DNA of 10,783 nucleotides from JBBAGE01 sp041655055 (GTDB taxonomy: Bacteria > Pseudomonadota > Alphaproteobacteria > Rhodobacterales > Rhodobacteraceae). The stretch lies in NCBI GenBank assembly GCA_041655055.1, contig JBBAGE010000076.1, positions 1 through 10,783 on the forward strand, given 5' to 3'. The position numbers and the translations under genes are program-made. Below, piece after piece: positions 1 through 7,405 of the stretch. Position 1 is the first letter of the stretch. Every line of letters begins with the position of its first letter. The notes beneath the pieces are model-generated. The model was not told the origin of the DNA. It worked only from the letters and a program-made list of their open reading frames with translations, and searched no databases.

Positions 1-1494
1 GATATCCGACCCACCCCGCCTGCCCCGCCGCCCGCGGCGTTCAACATGGCCGCCCATGTGCTGGCCCATGCCCCCCGGCTGGGCGACAAGATCGCGCTGG
101 CGGTTTTATCCCCCGGCGGGGCGCAACGCTGGTCCTATGCGCGGCTGGAAAGTGCGGTGCGCGGGCTTGCCACCGGGTTGCAGGCGCGGGGGTTGCAGCC
201 GGGCGATCGGGTCTTGATGCGGCTTGGCAATGATATCGATTTTCCGATCACCTATCTGGCGGCCATCGCTGCCGGGCTGATCCCGATCCCCACTTCGGCG
301 CAGCTGACCACGCGCGAAATCACCCGTATCGCGCAGGAAACCACCCCGCGCCTGATCGTGGCGGGCGCTGGTATTGCCCTGCCCGAGGGCGATATTCCCA
401 CCCTGCCTGCCGCCGATCTGCCGGCGCTGTATGATCTGGCGCCCGCCGATTATGTGTTGGGCGCTTCTGACCGCCCCGCCTATATCGTCTATACGTCGGG
501 CACATCGGGCAAGCCCCATGCCGTGACCCATGCGCATCGCGCCATCTGGGCGCGGCAGATGATGTTTGACGGCTGGTATGGGCTGCGCGAATCCGATCGG
601 CTTTTGCATGCGGGCGCGTTCAACTGGACCTATACTCTGGGCACCGGGCTAATGGACCCATGGGCCATGGGGGCCACGGCGTTGATCCCGGCGGCCGGGG
701 TGGATAGTGCGATGCTGCCACTGCTGCTGCGCCGCCATGATGCGACGATCTTTGCCGCCGCCCCCGGCGTTTACCGCCAGATGTTGCGCGGCAATATCGC
801 GCCGCTGCCGCGCCTGCGCCATGGCCTGTCGGCTGGCGAAAAACTGCCCGAAAGCACCCGCGCGCGCTGGCAGGATGCAACCGGCACCCCGATTTTTGAG
901 GCCTTTGGCATGTCGGAATGTTCCACCTTTATTTCCGCCGCGCCTGATCGCCCGGCCCCCGCAGGCAGCATCGGCTATCCCCAAGCGGGGCGGCGCGTGG
1001 CGGTGTTGGGGCCAGACGGCCCGGCCCCGCGCGGCACCGACGGTGTGCTGGCGATTTCCCGCGACGATCCGGGGCTGATGCTGGGCTATTGGAACGATCC
1101 GACGGCGACCGAGGCGCGTTTTCGCGGCGAATGGTTCGTGACCGGCGATCAGGCGCGCATGGACGCGGATGGCGCCATCACCTATCTGGGCCGCGCCGAT
1201 GACATGATGAATGCCGGCGGTTTTCGCGTATCCCCGGCTGAGGTCGAGGATGTGTTCAGCGCCCATCCCGGCATCCGCGATTGTGCCGCGGTGGAACAAC
1301 AGGTCAAGGCCGATGCCACGGCGATCTGGCTTTTCTACACCGCCGATGCACCGATCGATCTGGATGAGCTGCACGCCTACGGCGCCACCCATCTGGCGCG
1401 TTACAAGGCGCCGCGCCACTTCGTGCATATCGATAGCATCCCGCGCAATGCCAATGGCAAGCTGCTGCGCCGGGCTTTGCACGAACAGGCCTAA
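1..1494 (+). CDS. AMP-forming acyl-CoA synthetase (ANL superfamily), 5'-partial
   Basis: Adenylate-forming ligase that activates a carboxylic acid with ATP and transfers it to CoA, presumably in the cytoplasm. Counting from the Met at base 46, the visible motifs are: the phosphate-binding loop YTSGTSGKP at 149-157, the AMP-binding motif FEAFGMSE at 284-291, the ribose-binding TGD at 366-368, the hinge region around YLGRADDMMNAGGF at 380-393, and the C-terminal PRNANGKLLR at 466-475 with the expected catalytic Lys472. The SAGEKLPES stretch (262-270) resembles the benzoate-CoA ligase and medium-chain acyl-CoA synthetase branch, but the substrate cannot be fixed from sequence. The frame stays open from base 1 to the Met at 46. 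FNMAAHVL around that Met resembles the internal N-terminal motif of relatives, so I infer the true start lies upstream of the window. Its TAA (1492-1494) overlaps the TAG of the next gene on the other strand. Confidence 0.9.
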   Translation, partial: DIRPTPPAPPPAAFNMAAHVLAHAPRLGDKIALAVLSPGGAQRWSYARLESAVRGLATGLQARGLQPGDRVLMRLGNDIDFPITYLAAIAAGLIPIPTSAQLTTREITRIAQETTPRLIVAGAGIALPEGDIPTLPAADLPALYDLAPADYVLGASDRPAYIVYTSGTSGKPHAVTHAHRAIWARQMMFDGWYGLRESDRLLHAGAFNWTYTLGTGLMDPWAMGATALIPAAGVDSAMLPLLLRRHDATIFAAAPGVYRQMLRGNIAPLPRLRHGLSAGEKLPESTRARWQDATGTPIFEAFGMSECSTFISAAPDRPAPAGSIGYPQAGRRVAVLGPDGPAPRGTDGVLAISRDDPGLMLGYWNDPTATEARFRGEWFVTGDQARMDADGAITYLGRADDMMNAGGFRVSPAEVEDVFSAHPGIRDCAAVEQQVKADATAIWLFYTADAPIDLDELHAYGATHLARYKAPRHFVHIDSIPRNANGKLLRRALHEQA

Positions 1495-1667
1495 TCCGCG
1501 ATCAATTCCAGCGCGGCCGGCTCGATCTGTTCGATTTCGCCGAAATCATGGAACGGCGTGCCCTGTTCCAGATAACGGTTGAGCGCGCCAAATCCCGTGG
1601 CCAGCGCAATGACCGCGCCCACCAGCAACACAGCGACCGGCGTTTTCAGGCGCTGTTTTTGGGTCAC
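1491..1667 (-). CDS. Small single-pass membrane protein, hypothetical
   Basis: Not recognised as a named family. With a GTG start at 1665-1667 it is a 58-residue protein: a short basic N-terminus (VTQKQRLK), one strongly hydrophobic helix (roughly residues 9-27, TPVAVLLVGAVIALATGFG), then an acidic tail ending EQIEPAALELIAD. This pattern suggests an inner-membrane anchor. Start choice: GAGG lies 4 nt before the GTG, and codons downstream of it have the GC-rich third positions typical of this genome. The stretch between the in-frame ATG at 1722-1724 and the GTG uses CCA, CCT, CAA and CGA, which looks non-coding. Longer versions of 77 residues (start 1724) or 94 residues (start 1775) remain possible. 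It converges on the acyl-CoA synthetase gene, with the two stop codons overlapping in CTAA. Its reality is inferred from codon use and the clean helix; function is unknown. Confidence 0.6.
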   Translation of the reverse strand: MTQKQRLKTPVAVLLVGAVIALATGFGALNRYLEQGTPFHDFGEIEQIEPAALELIAD

Positions 1668-1857
1668 GATGCCTCGCCACTTTGGTTGCTGTGGAGGGGA
1701 TGGAATGCGCCACACCTGGGTCATCGGCTTGCCCGATCCTTTTCTTCTGAAACCGAAATCTAGCAAAATGCGCATCCCGAGTCACGCAAGAGCGCCGGTA
1801 ACATACCCGCCGCCGCCTTTTGGGGTGAACCGTGAACGAATGCGGAACGCGAGCCGC

Positions 1858-1874
1858 TTTGCAAAGTTTGCAAA
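1858..1874. promoter_or_regulatory. Paired TTTGCAAA palindromes, candidate operator
   Basis: Two perfect copies of the 8-bp palindrome TTTGCAAA (1858-1865 and 1867-1874) stand one base apart. Bases 1863-1874 also read AAAGTTTGCAAA. From memory, regulators of the short-chain fatty acyl-CoA regulator (ScfR) family, such as RamB of Corynebacterium and PccR of Rhodobacter sphaeroides, bind TTTGCAAA-type sites. I recall PccR sites having the two copies further apart (about 4 nt). The second copy overlaps the candidate -35 element of the plus-strand promoter, so repression is plausible. That a protein binds here is inference. Confidence 0.5.
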
Positions 1875-1896
1875 CCTCACTAACGCTACATATAGG
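1868..1896 (+). promoter_or_regulatory. Candidate sigma-70-type promoter for the FrnE-MFS unit
   Basis: TTGCAA (1868-1873) and TATAGG (1891-1896) are separated by 17 bp, each matching the consensus at four of six positions. A start near 1903 would give a leader of about 150 nt before the FrnE-like gene, containing the hairpin and the tandem duplication. The match is only moderate; its interest comes from coinciding with the TTTGCAAA pair. Confidence 0.35.
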
Positions 1897-1957
1897 GCAA
1901 GGGGAACACCGGCCCCACGCGCAAATGTGATCAGGCGGAATATTTTCCCTCAGTGCA

Positions 1958-1975
1958 GGGCGGCCATGCCCGCCC
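1958..1975. other. GC-rich inverted repeat (6-bp stem, 6-nt loop)
   Basis: GGGCGG (1958-1963) pairs perfectly with CCGCCC (1970-1975) around the loop CCATGC. No run of T follows on either strand, so it does not look like an intrinsic terminator. It would lie in the leader of the FrnE-like transcript if the candidate promoter is used. In a GC-rich genome a 6-bp stem can occur by chance. Confidence 0.4.
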
Positions 1976-1998
1976 GCCCCTTGACCCGCGCGCCGCCG

Positions 1999-2040
1999 CG
2001 CCCTACGCCATTGGGCAAGCGCCCTACGCCACTGGGCAAA
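1999..2040. repeat. 21-bp tandem duplication before the FrnE ribosome binding site
   Basis: Unit 1 (1999-2019) and unit 2 (2020-2040) agree at 19 of 21 positions; the core shared sequence is CGCCCTACGCCA followed by TGGGCAA after one variable base. Each unit contains GCCC and GGGC, so the block reads GCCC (2000-2003), GGGC (2013-2016), GCCC (2021-2024), GGGC (2034-2037). The RNA could pair in alternative ways. It ends one base before the CAGGAG ribosome binding site. It probably arose by replication slippage; any regulatory role is speculation. Confidence 0.85.
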
Positions 2041-2054
2041 CAGGAGACCGCATC

Positions 2055-2693
2055 ATGGTCAAACTCGACATCCTTTCCGATCCGATCTGCCCATGGTGCT
2101 ATATTGGCAAAGCCAATCTGGCCCGCGCATTGGATGCACGCCCGGCCCATCCGTTTCAGATCGAGTGGCATCCCTTTCAGCTGAACCCCGACACCCCGCC
2201 CGAAGGCTATGACCGCGAAGCCTATCTGGCCGCGCGCATCGGCGATCCCGAACGGCTTGCCGCGATGAACGCGTCGCTGCGCGAAGCTGCCCGTGCCGCA
2301 GGGCTCGATTTCGACCCCGCCAAGGCCAAGCGGATTCCCAACACGCTTGACGCCCATCGGCTGATCCATTGGGCCGGGCTTGAGGGGTTGCAGGATGCGG
2401 CCGTCAGCGCCCTGTTCGAGGCCAATTTCGTCCACGGCCATGACATCAGCGATCACGATGTTCTGGTGGATATCGCACGGGCGATCGGCATGGACCCGGA
2501 AGTCGCGCGCAGGCTTCTGGCATCCGACGCCGATGCCGATGACATCCGCGCGCGCGATGCCCATAGCCGTTCGCGTGGGGTGACGGGGGTGCCGACCTTT
2601 ATCATCGATCACCGTCAGGCCGTATCGGGCGCGCAACCCACCCATTTGTGGGAACAGATCATTGACGCGATCCTCGCCGAACAGGACGAGTGA
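2055..2693 (+). CDS. FrnE-like DsbA-family thioredoxin-fold oxidoreductase
   Basis: A 212-residue DsbA-family protein of the FrnE/2-hydroxychromene-2-carboxylate isomerase-like group. The N-terminal strand MVKLDILSDP leads into the redox motif C12-P-W-C15. A helical insertion domain occupies roughly residues 45-165, and the cis-proline loop TGVPTF is at 177-182, followed by FIIDHRQAVSGAQP. There is no signal peptide, so a cytoplasmic thiol oxidoreductase or isomerase is expected rather than periplasmic disulfide formation. The ATG at 2055 is chosen because AGGAG (2042-2046) stands 8 nt before it and the protein begins directly at the first beta strand. The in-frame ATG at 1953 would add 34 residues encoded by the tandem duplication and is unlikely. 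The transporter gene follows closely on the same strand, suggesting co-transcription. Relatives are linked to polyketide maturation or oxidative and metal stress; the substrate here is unknown. Confidence 0.88.
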   Translation: MVKLDILSDPICPWCYIGKANLARALDARPAHPFQIEWHPFQLNPDTPPEGYDREAYLAARIGDPERLAAMNASLREAARAAGLDFDPAKAKRIPNTLDAHRLIHWAGLEGLQDAAVSALFEANFVHGHDISDHDVLVDIARAIGMDPEVARRLLASDADADDIRARDAHSRSRGVTGVPTFIIDHRQAVSGAQPTHLWEQIIDAILAEQDE

Positions 2694-2734
2694 TCCCGCG
2701 CCCCGACCCCGTCCCCGCATCTGAAAGACCCGCC

Positions 2735-3943
2735 ATGCCGGAACGTCGTCTATCACAGACCGAATTCATCGTCATGTTGGCCATGCTCTATGCGACAGTG
2801 GCCTTTTCGATCGATTCGATGCTGCCCGCCCTGCCCCAGATCGCCGATGAACTGGCCGATGGCGCGGTCAATCGCGCGCAGCTTGTGCTGACGTTTTTCA
2901 TGCTAGGCATGGGTGCGGGAACGCTGTTTGCCGGGCCTTTGTCGGATACATTCGGGCGCAAGCGCACAATCACGGCGGGGATCGGCATTTATCTTGTCGG
3001 CTCGATTCTGGCGACCATGGCCCCCACCTTTGAACTGCTGTTGCTGGCGCGGGTCTTGCAAGGTGTCGGTGCCGCCGCACCCCGGATCGTGGGCGTGGCG
3101 ATGGTGCGCGATCTTTATGAGGGGCGGATGATGGCGCGGATCACATCCTTTGTGATGATGATCTTTATCCTGTTTCCCGCCGTGGCGCCGGCCATCGGCA
3201 CGCTGATCATCGCCGGTTTCGGCTGGCGGGGCGTGTTTGCGGCCTTTGTGATTTTTGGCATCATGGGGGCCACATGGCTGAACCTGCGTCAGGGCGAAAC
3301 CCTGCCCGCCACCCGCCGCCGCCCGTTCCGGCCCGCAAATCTGATCAGCGGAACGCGCGAGATCCTGTCGCATCGGGTAGTGGTGATCTATACGATCGTG
3401 ATCACGCTGGGCTTTGGCCAGATGTTTGCGATGCTATCCTCGACCCAACAAATCTATGACGTGATTTTCGACAAGGCCGACAGCTTTCCCTATTGGTTCG
3501 CCTTTGGCGCGATCATCGCGGGATCGGGCACATTCCTGAACGCAACGCTGGTGTTGCAACTGGGGATGCGCAAACTGGCGATGTGGGCCTATGGCGGACA
3601 GGCATTGATTTCCATCGCGCTGCTGGCGGCGACGCTGCTGGATGCAATCCCGGCTGGATGGGGATTTTCGGTCTATTTCCTGTGGTCGGTTTCCGTGTTT
3701 TTCATGGCCGGCCTGACCTTTGGCAACCTCAATGCGCTGGCGCTGCAGCCTTTGGGCCATATCGCGGGGTTGGCCGCATCGGTTGTGGGCGCGATTTCCA
3801 CCGTGCTTGCGATGGCGGTTGCCGCGCCGATCGGGCTTGCCTTTAACGGCACGCTGGTGCCGCTTTTGGTGGGCACGCTTGCCTGTTCGGGGGCCGCCTA
3901 TCTACTGATGCGCACCACGATCGAACAGCCCGAACGCCCCTAG
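2735..3943 (+). CDS. Bcr/CflA-type MFS drug efflux transporter
   Basis: A 402-residue inner-membrane transporter of the major facilitator superfamily, with about 12 hydrophobic segments. MFS motif A, GPLSDTFGRKR, is at 67-77; the motif B arginine and glycines (RVLQGVGAA) are at 106-114; and FPAVAPAIGTLI at 147-158 corresponds to motif C of proton/drug antiporters. The opening FSIDSMLPALPQIADEL (24-40) is typical of the Bcr/CflA branch, which exports compounds such as bicyclomycin, chloramphenicol or sulfonamides by proton antiport. The actual substrate here is unknown. I chose the ATG at 2735. A GTG at 2690 would overlap the FrnE stop as GTGA and add 15 residues, but that stretch includes codons unusual here (TCT, AGA), and its AGGA is only 3 nt away. 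Its TAG shares CTAG with the mfd stop on the other strand. Confidence 0.88.
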   Translation: MPERRLSQTEFIVMLAMLYATVAFSIDSMLPALPQIADELADGAVNRAQLVLTFFMLGMGAGTLFAGPLSDTFGRKRTITAGIGIYLVGSILATMAPTFELLLLARVLQGVGAAAPRIVGVAMVRDLYEGRMMARITSFVMMIFILFPAVAPAIGTLIIAGFGWRGVFAAFVIFGIMGATWLNLRQGETLPATRRRPFRPANLISGTREILSHRVVVIYTIVITLGFGQMFAMLSSTQQIYDVIFDKADSFPYWFAFGAIIAGSGTFLNATLVLQLGMRKLAMWAYGGQALISIALLAATLLDAIPAGWGFSVYFLWSVSVFFMAGLTFGNLNALALQPLGHIAGLAASVVGAISTVLAMAVAAPIGLAFNGTLVPLLVGTLACSGAAYLLMRTTIEQPERP

Positions 3944-6900
3944 CCAGCCGCTTTGGCGTATCGCGCCAATTCCTGCGCGATGGCAAAGGCCCCTTTGATC
4001 CGGTCGCGTTCGCGCGCCCAGTCGCGGCGGATGACGATCTTGTTGTCCTTGACCCGGGCATTCCCCGCCTGCGCCTGAACAAAAGCCACAAGGCCCGCGG
4101 GATTGGCGAATTTGTCGTTGTGAAACTGGATCGTCGCGCCCTTTGGCCCACCATCAAGGCGCGCGATCCCGGCGCGTTTGCACATTTCCTTGATCCGCAC
4201 GACCAGCAGCAAGGTATTCACCTCTTTGGGCAATTTGCCGAAACGGTCGATCAGCTCGGCAGCAAAGCCTTCCAGTTCCACCGCCGTATGCAGGTTTGAC
4301 AGCCGCCGATAAAGCCCCAGCCGCACATCGAGATCGGGCACATAGCCGTCGGGGATCAGCACTGACACCCCCAGATTGATCTGCGGCGCCCATTGCCCGT
4401 CATCTTCATCGCTGAGCCCCTCGGCCTCGCCCGAGCGGATTTTGGCGATCGCCTCTTCCAGCATGGATTGGTAAAGCTCATAGCCCACTTCGCGCACGTG
4501 GCCCGATTGTTCCTCGCCCACCAGATTTCCCGCGCCCCGGATATCGAGATCCTGGCTCGCCAGCGTGAACCCCGCCCCAAGCGCATCGAGCGATCCCAGA
4601 ACCCGCAGCCGCTTTTCCGCCGAAGGGGTCAGCGGTGCGCGCGGTTTCGTCGTCAGATAGGCATAGGCGCGGGTTTTCGATCGCCCGACCCGGCCGCGGA
4701 TCTGATACAATTGCGCCAGCCCATACATATCGGCGCGGTGGATGATCATCGTATTGGCGGTAGGGATATCGATGCCGCTTTCGATGATCGTGGTCGCCAG
4801 CAACACATCATATTTGCCATCGTAAAAGGCATTCATCCGGTCATCAAGCTCGCCCGCCGCCATCTGGCCATGGGCCACGACGAAACTGACCTCGGGCACC
4901 TGATCGCGCAGGAAATCCTCGATCTCGGGGATGTCCGAGATGCGGGGCACAACGATGAAACTCTGCCCGCCCCGGTAATGTTCGCGCAGCAATGCCTCGC
5001 GGATCGTGATCGCATCAAATTCGCTGACATAGGTGCGGATCGACAGCCGGTCCACCGGCGGGGTGCCGATGATCGACAGATCACGCACCCCCGTCAGCGA
5101 CATCTGCAGCGTGCGCGGAATGGGCGTTGCCGAAAGCGTCAGCACATGGATATCGCTGCGCAATTGTTTCAGCCGTTCCTTGTGACCAACGCCAAAGCGC
5201 TGTTCCTCATCCACCACCAACAGGCCGAGATTTTGAAACCGCACCCCCTTGGCCAGCAGTGCATGGGTGCCCACGACGATATCGACGCTGCCGTCCGCCA
5301 GCCCTTCGCGGGTCTTGGCCGCATCGCGGGCCGATACGAATCGCGACAGTGGCCGGACGCTGACCGGAAAGCCCCGGAACCGTTCGGCAAAGGAATTGAA
5401 ATGCTGGCGCGCCAGCAAGGTCGTGGGGGCGATCACAGCAACCTGCATCCCGGACATGGTGGCAACAAAGGCCGCCCGCATCGCCACTTCGGTCTTGCCG
5501 AAACCCACATCGCCCACGATCAGCCGGTCCATCGGCACGCCGGCCTCAAGATCGGCCAGAACATCATCGATGGCGCGCAACTGATCTTCGGTTTCCTGAT
5601 AGGGAAAGCGGGCGCAAAACGCATCCCAGATGCCATCGGGCGGGATGATCACCGGCGCATTGCGCAGATGCCGTTCCGCAGCCAGGCGAATCAACCGGTC
5701 AGCCACTTCGCGGATACGCTGTTTCAGCCGCGCCTTCTTGGCCTGCCAGGCGCCGCCGCCCAGACGGTCAAGCAACCCTTCCTCATGGCCATAGCGGCTG
5801 AGCAATTCGATATTTTCAACCGGCAGATACAGCCGATCGCCGCCCGCATATTCCAGCAAGATACATTCATGGCGCGCGCCAAGCGCCTCGATCACCTCAA
5901 GCCCGCGGTAAACGCCTACACCGTGATCGACATGCACGATCAGATCGCCGGGGCTGAGCGATTGCGCCTCGGTCAGGAAATTGTCGGCGCGGCGTTTGCG
6001 CCCGGCGCGCCGGATCAGCCGGTCGCCCAGAACATCCTGTTCGGAAATGATGGTATTGCCACGCGCCTCGAACCCGTGTTCCAGCGCCCAGACCGCCAGA
6101 TAGACGCCGCCCTTGCCATCGGGCACATCGCGGTAATCGGTGATCGGCACGGCGCCTACCAAGCCTTCGTCCGCCAAAAGCCCGCCAAGCCGGTCGCGCG
6201 CCCCGTCGGAATAGGATGCGATGACCACCTGCCCAAGTCGCCTGCGCGCCTCGATATGATCGCGAAACACGCTGAAAAGGGCCACATCCTCGCGCTGACG
6301 CTCGGGCGCGAAATTACGTCCGATCCGCCCGCCGGCGTCCAGCACCCCCGGCCCGCTGGCCTGCGGCAATGGATGCAGCCCGATGACGCGGCGGCTGGCG
6401 ATCGCGCCCTCCCATGCCGCGTCATCAAGATAAAGCAGCCCCGGCGGCGCGGGTTTATAGACGGTATCAAGCCGGCCTTTCTGCCCCATCGCGATCTTGC
6501 GGGTATCATATTGATCAGCAATGCTTTCCCACCGGGAAAGCCGCATCGCCGTCATTTGATGTTCAAGGAAAATCGCGCCCTCGGGCAGGAAATCGAACAG
6601 GGTTTCCAGACGTTCGTGGAAAAACGGCAACCAGTGTTCGATGCCCTGATGTTTGCGCCCGGCGCTGACGGCCTCATAGAGCGGATCATCGCTGCCGGCG
6701 GCGCCGAATTCAATTCGGTAATTCTGGCGAAACCGGGTGATCGCAGCCTCATCGAGCATCACTTCGGATACCGGCGCCAGATCGATCTGGGTCAGGGTTT
6801 CCGTCGTGCGTTGGGTATCGGGATCAAAGCGGCGCGCCCCTTCAAGCACATCGCCGAACAGATCAAGCCGCACCGGCCCCGCATGTCCGGGCGGATAGAC

Positions 6901-7392
6901 ATCGATGATCCCGCCCCGGATCGCGTAATCGCCCGGCTCCATCACCGTGGGGGTCTGGCTGAACCCCATGCGCACCAGAAAATTGCGCAGGCCATCCTCA
7001 TCGATCCTGGTGCCGACCCGGGCGGAAAAGGCAGCCTCGCGCAGCACATCGCGCGCGGGCACGCGCTGGGTCGCGGCATTAAGCGTGCTTAGCAGCACGA
7101 ATTGTTTCGGCACCGCCCCCGTCGCCAGCGCCGCCAGCGTCGCCATGCGCTGGGCGGAAACTTCGGCATTAGGCGACACCCGGTCATAGGGCAGACAATC
7201 CCACGCCGGAAAGGTGATAACCGGCAGATCAGGCGCATAAAACGCAAGTGCAGCGCGCATCGCCGCCAGACGTTTGTCATCGCGGGCAATATGGATAACG
7301 GGCGTGCCGGCGCGGCGCAATTCCTCGGCCAGCAGCAATGCATCGAACCCCTCGGGCGCGCCCCCGAGCGTGATATGGCCGGTTTTGCTCAT
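3940..7392 (-). CDS. mfd: Transcription-repair coupling factor Mfd
   Basis: A 1150-residue ATP-dependent DNA translocase that displaces RNA polymerase stalled at lesions and recruits UvrA for nucleotide excision repair. The length is normal for the family. Domains in order: a UvrB-like N-terminal region (about 1-340, with FPAWDCLPYDR at 61-71); the RNA-polymerase-interacting domain (about 478-530, with VDHGVGVYRGLE); and a RecG-like helicase core. The core shows Walker A GDVGFGKT (627-634), Walker B DEEQ (728-731), LSATPIPRT (753-761), ESGIDIPTAN (871-880) and QIRGRVGR (897-904). The C-terminal TRCF domain with a leucine-rich stretch near 1055-1070 follows. The start at 7392 is preceded by GGAGG, 4 nt away. 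The gene lies 13 nt downstream of the small membrane protein gene and is very likely co-transcribed with it. Its TAG overlaps the convergent transporter stop. Confidence 0.97.
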   Translation of the reverse strand: MSKTGHITLGGAPEGFDALLLAEELRRAGTPVIHIARDDKRLAAMRAALAFYAPDLPVITFPAWDCLPYDRVSPNAEVSAQRMATLAALATGAVPKQFVLLSTLNAATQRVPARDVLREAAFSARVGTRIDEDGLRNFLVRMGFSQTPTVMEPGDYAIRGGIIDVYPPGHAGPVRLDLFGDVLEGARRFDPDTQRTTETLTQIDLAPVSEVMLDEAAITRFRQNYRIEFGAAGSDDPLYEAVSAGRKHQGIEHWLPFFHERLETLFDFLPEGAIFLEHQMTAMRLSRWESIADQYDTRKIAMGQKGRLDTVYKPAPPGLLYLDDAAWEGAIASRRVIGLHPLPQASGPGVLDAGGRIGRNFAPERQREDVALFSVFRDHIEARRRLGQVVIASYSDGARDRLGGLLADEGLVGAVPITDYRDVPDGKGGVYLAVWALEHGFEARGNTIISEQDVLGDRLIRRAGRKRRADNFLTEAQSLSPGDLIVHVDHGVGVYRGLEVIEALGARHECILLEYAGGDRLYLPVENIELLSRYGHEEGLLDRLGGGAWQAKKARLKQRIREVADRLIRLAAERHLRNAPVIIPPDGIWDAFCARFPYQETEDQLRAIDDVLADLEAGVPMDRLIVGDVGFGKTEVAMRAAFVATMSGMQVAVIAPTTLLARQHFNSFAERFRGFPVSVRPLSRFVSARDAAKTREGLADGSVDIVVGTHALLAKGVRFQNLGLLVVDEEQRFGVGHKERLKQLRSDIHVLTLSATPIPRTLQMSLTGVRDLSIIGTPPVDRLSIRTYVSEFDAITIREALLREHYRGGQSFIVVPRISDIPEIEDFLRDQVPEVSFVVAHGQMAAGELDDRMNAFYDGKYDVLLATTIIESGIDIPTANTMIIHRADMYGLAQLYQIRGRVGRSKTRAYAYLTTKPRAPLTPSAEKRLRVLGSLDALGAGFTLASQDLDIRGAGNLVGEEQSGHVREVGYELYQSMLEEAIAKIRSGEAEGLSDEDDGQWAPQINLGVSVLIPDGYVPDLDVRLGLYRRLSNLHTAVELEGFAAELIDRFGKLPKEVNTLLLVVRIKEMCKRAGIARLDGGPKGATIQFHNDKFANPAGLVAFVQAQAGNARVKDNKIVIRRDWARERDRIKGAFAIAQELARYAKAAG

Positions 7393-7405
7393 TTGTCCTC
7401 CGCGC

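Larger units (their letters stand above)
1668..2054. other. 387-base intergenic region between divergent genes
   Basis: This gap separates the minus-strand small membrane protein from the FrnE-like gene. It is less GC-rich in its middle third than the flanking genes. It holds the paired TTTGCAAA element, a candidate plus-strand promoter, a GC hairpin and a 21-bp tandem duplication, each listed separately. A weak minus-strand promoter for the small membrane protein may be TTGCGT (complement of 1784-1789), an 18-bp spacer and TGCTAG (complement of 1760-1765). I see no tRNA-like fold and no further convincing gene. Confidence 0.7.

Noticed and set aside
649..1482. A 277-codon minus-strand frame opposite the acyl-CoA synthetase
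   Set aside because: Same codon-aligned antisense effect; the plus strand carries all adenylate-forming ligase motifs.
1999..2040. The tandem units as a CRISPR or iteron array
   Set aside because: There are only two directly abutting units with no spacers, and no cas or replication genes nearby.
1953..2054. A 34-residue N-terminal extension of the FrnE-like protein
   Set aside because: The extension is encoded by the tandem duplication and proline/alanine-rich sequence. The ATG at 2055 has an ideal AGGAG and starts exactly at the DsbA fold.
1579..2184. A 201-codon plus-strand frame through the intergenic region
   Set aside because: Its composition is low-complexity and basic, it lacks third-position GC bias, and it overlaps the regulatory region and the FrnE-like gene in another frame.
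1950..2756. A 268-codon minus-strand frame opposite the FrnE-like gene
   Set aside because: Codon-aligned antisense shadow of a gene with the CPWC motif and a good ribosome binding site.
4393..7092. An 899-codon open frame on the plus strand opposite mfd
   Set aside because: Its codons lie in exact register with the mfd codons, so an antisense stop can only occur where mfd uses TTA, CTA or TCA. These are rare in this GC-rich genome. The translation has no recognisable domain, while the opposite strand is unmistakably Mfd.
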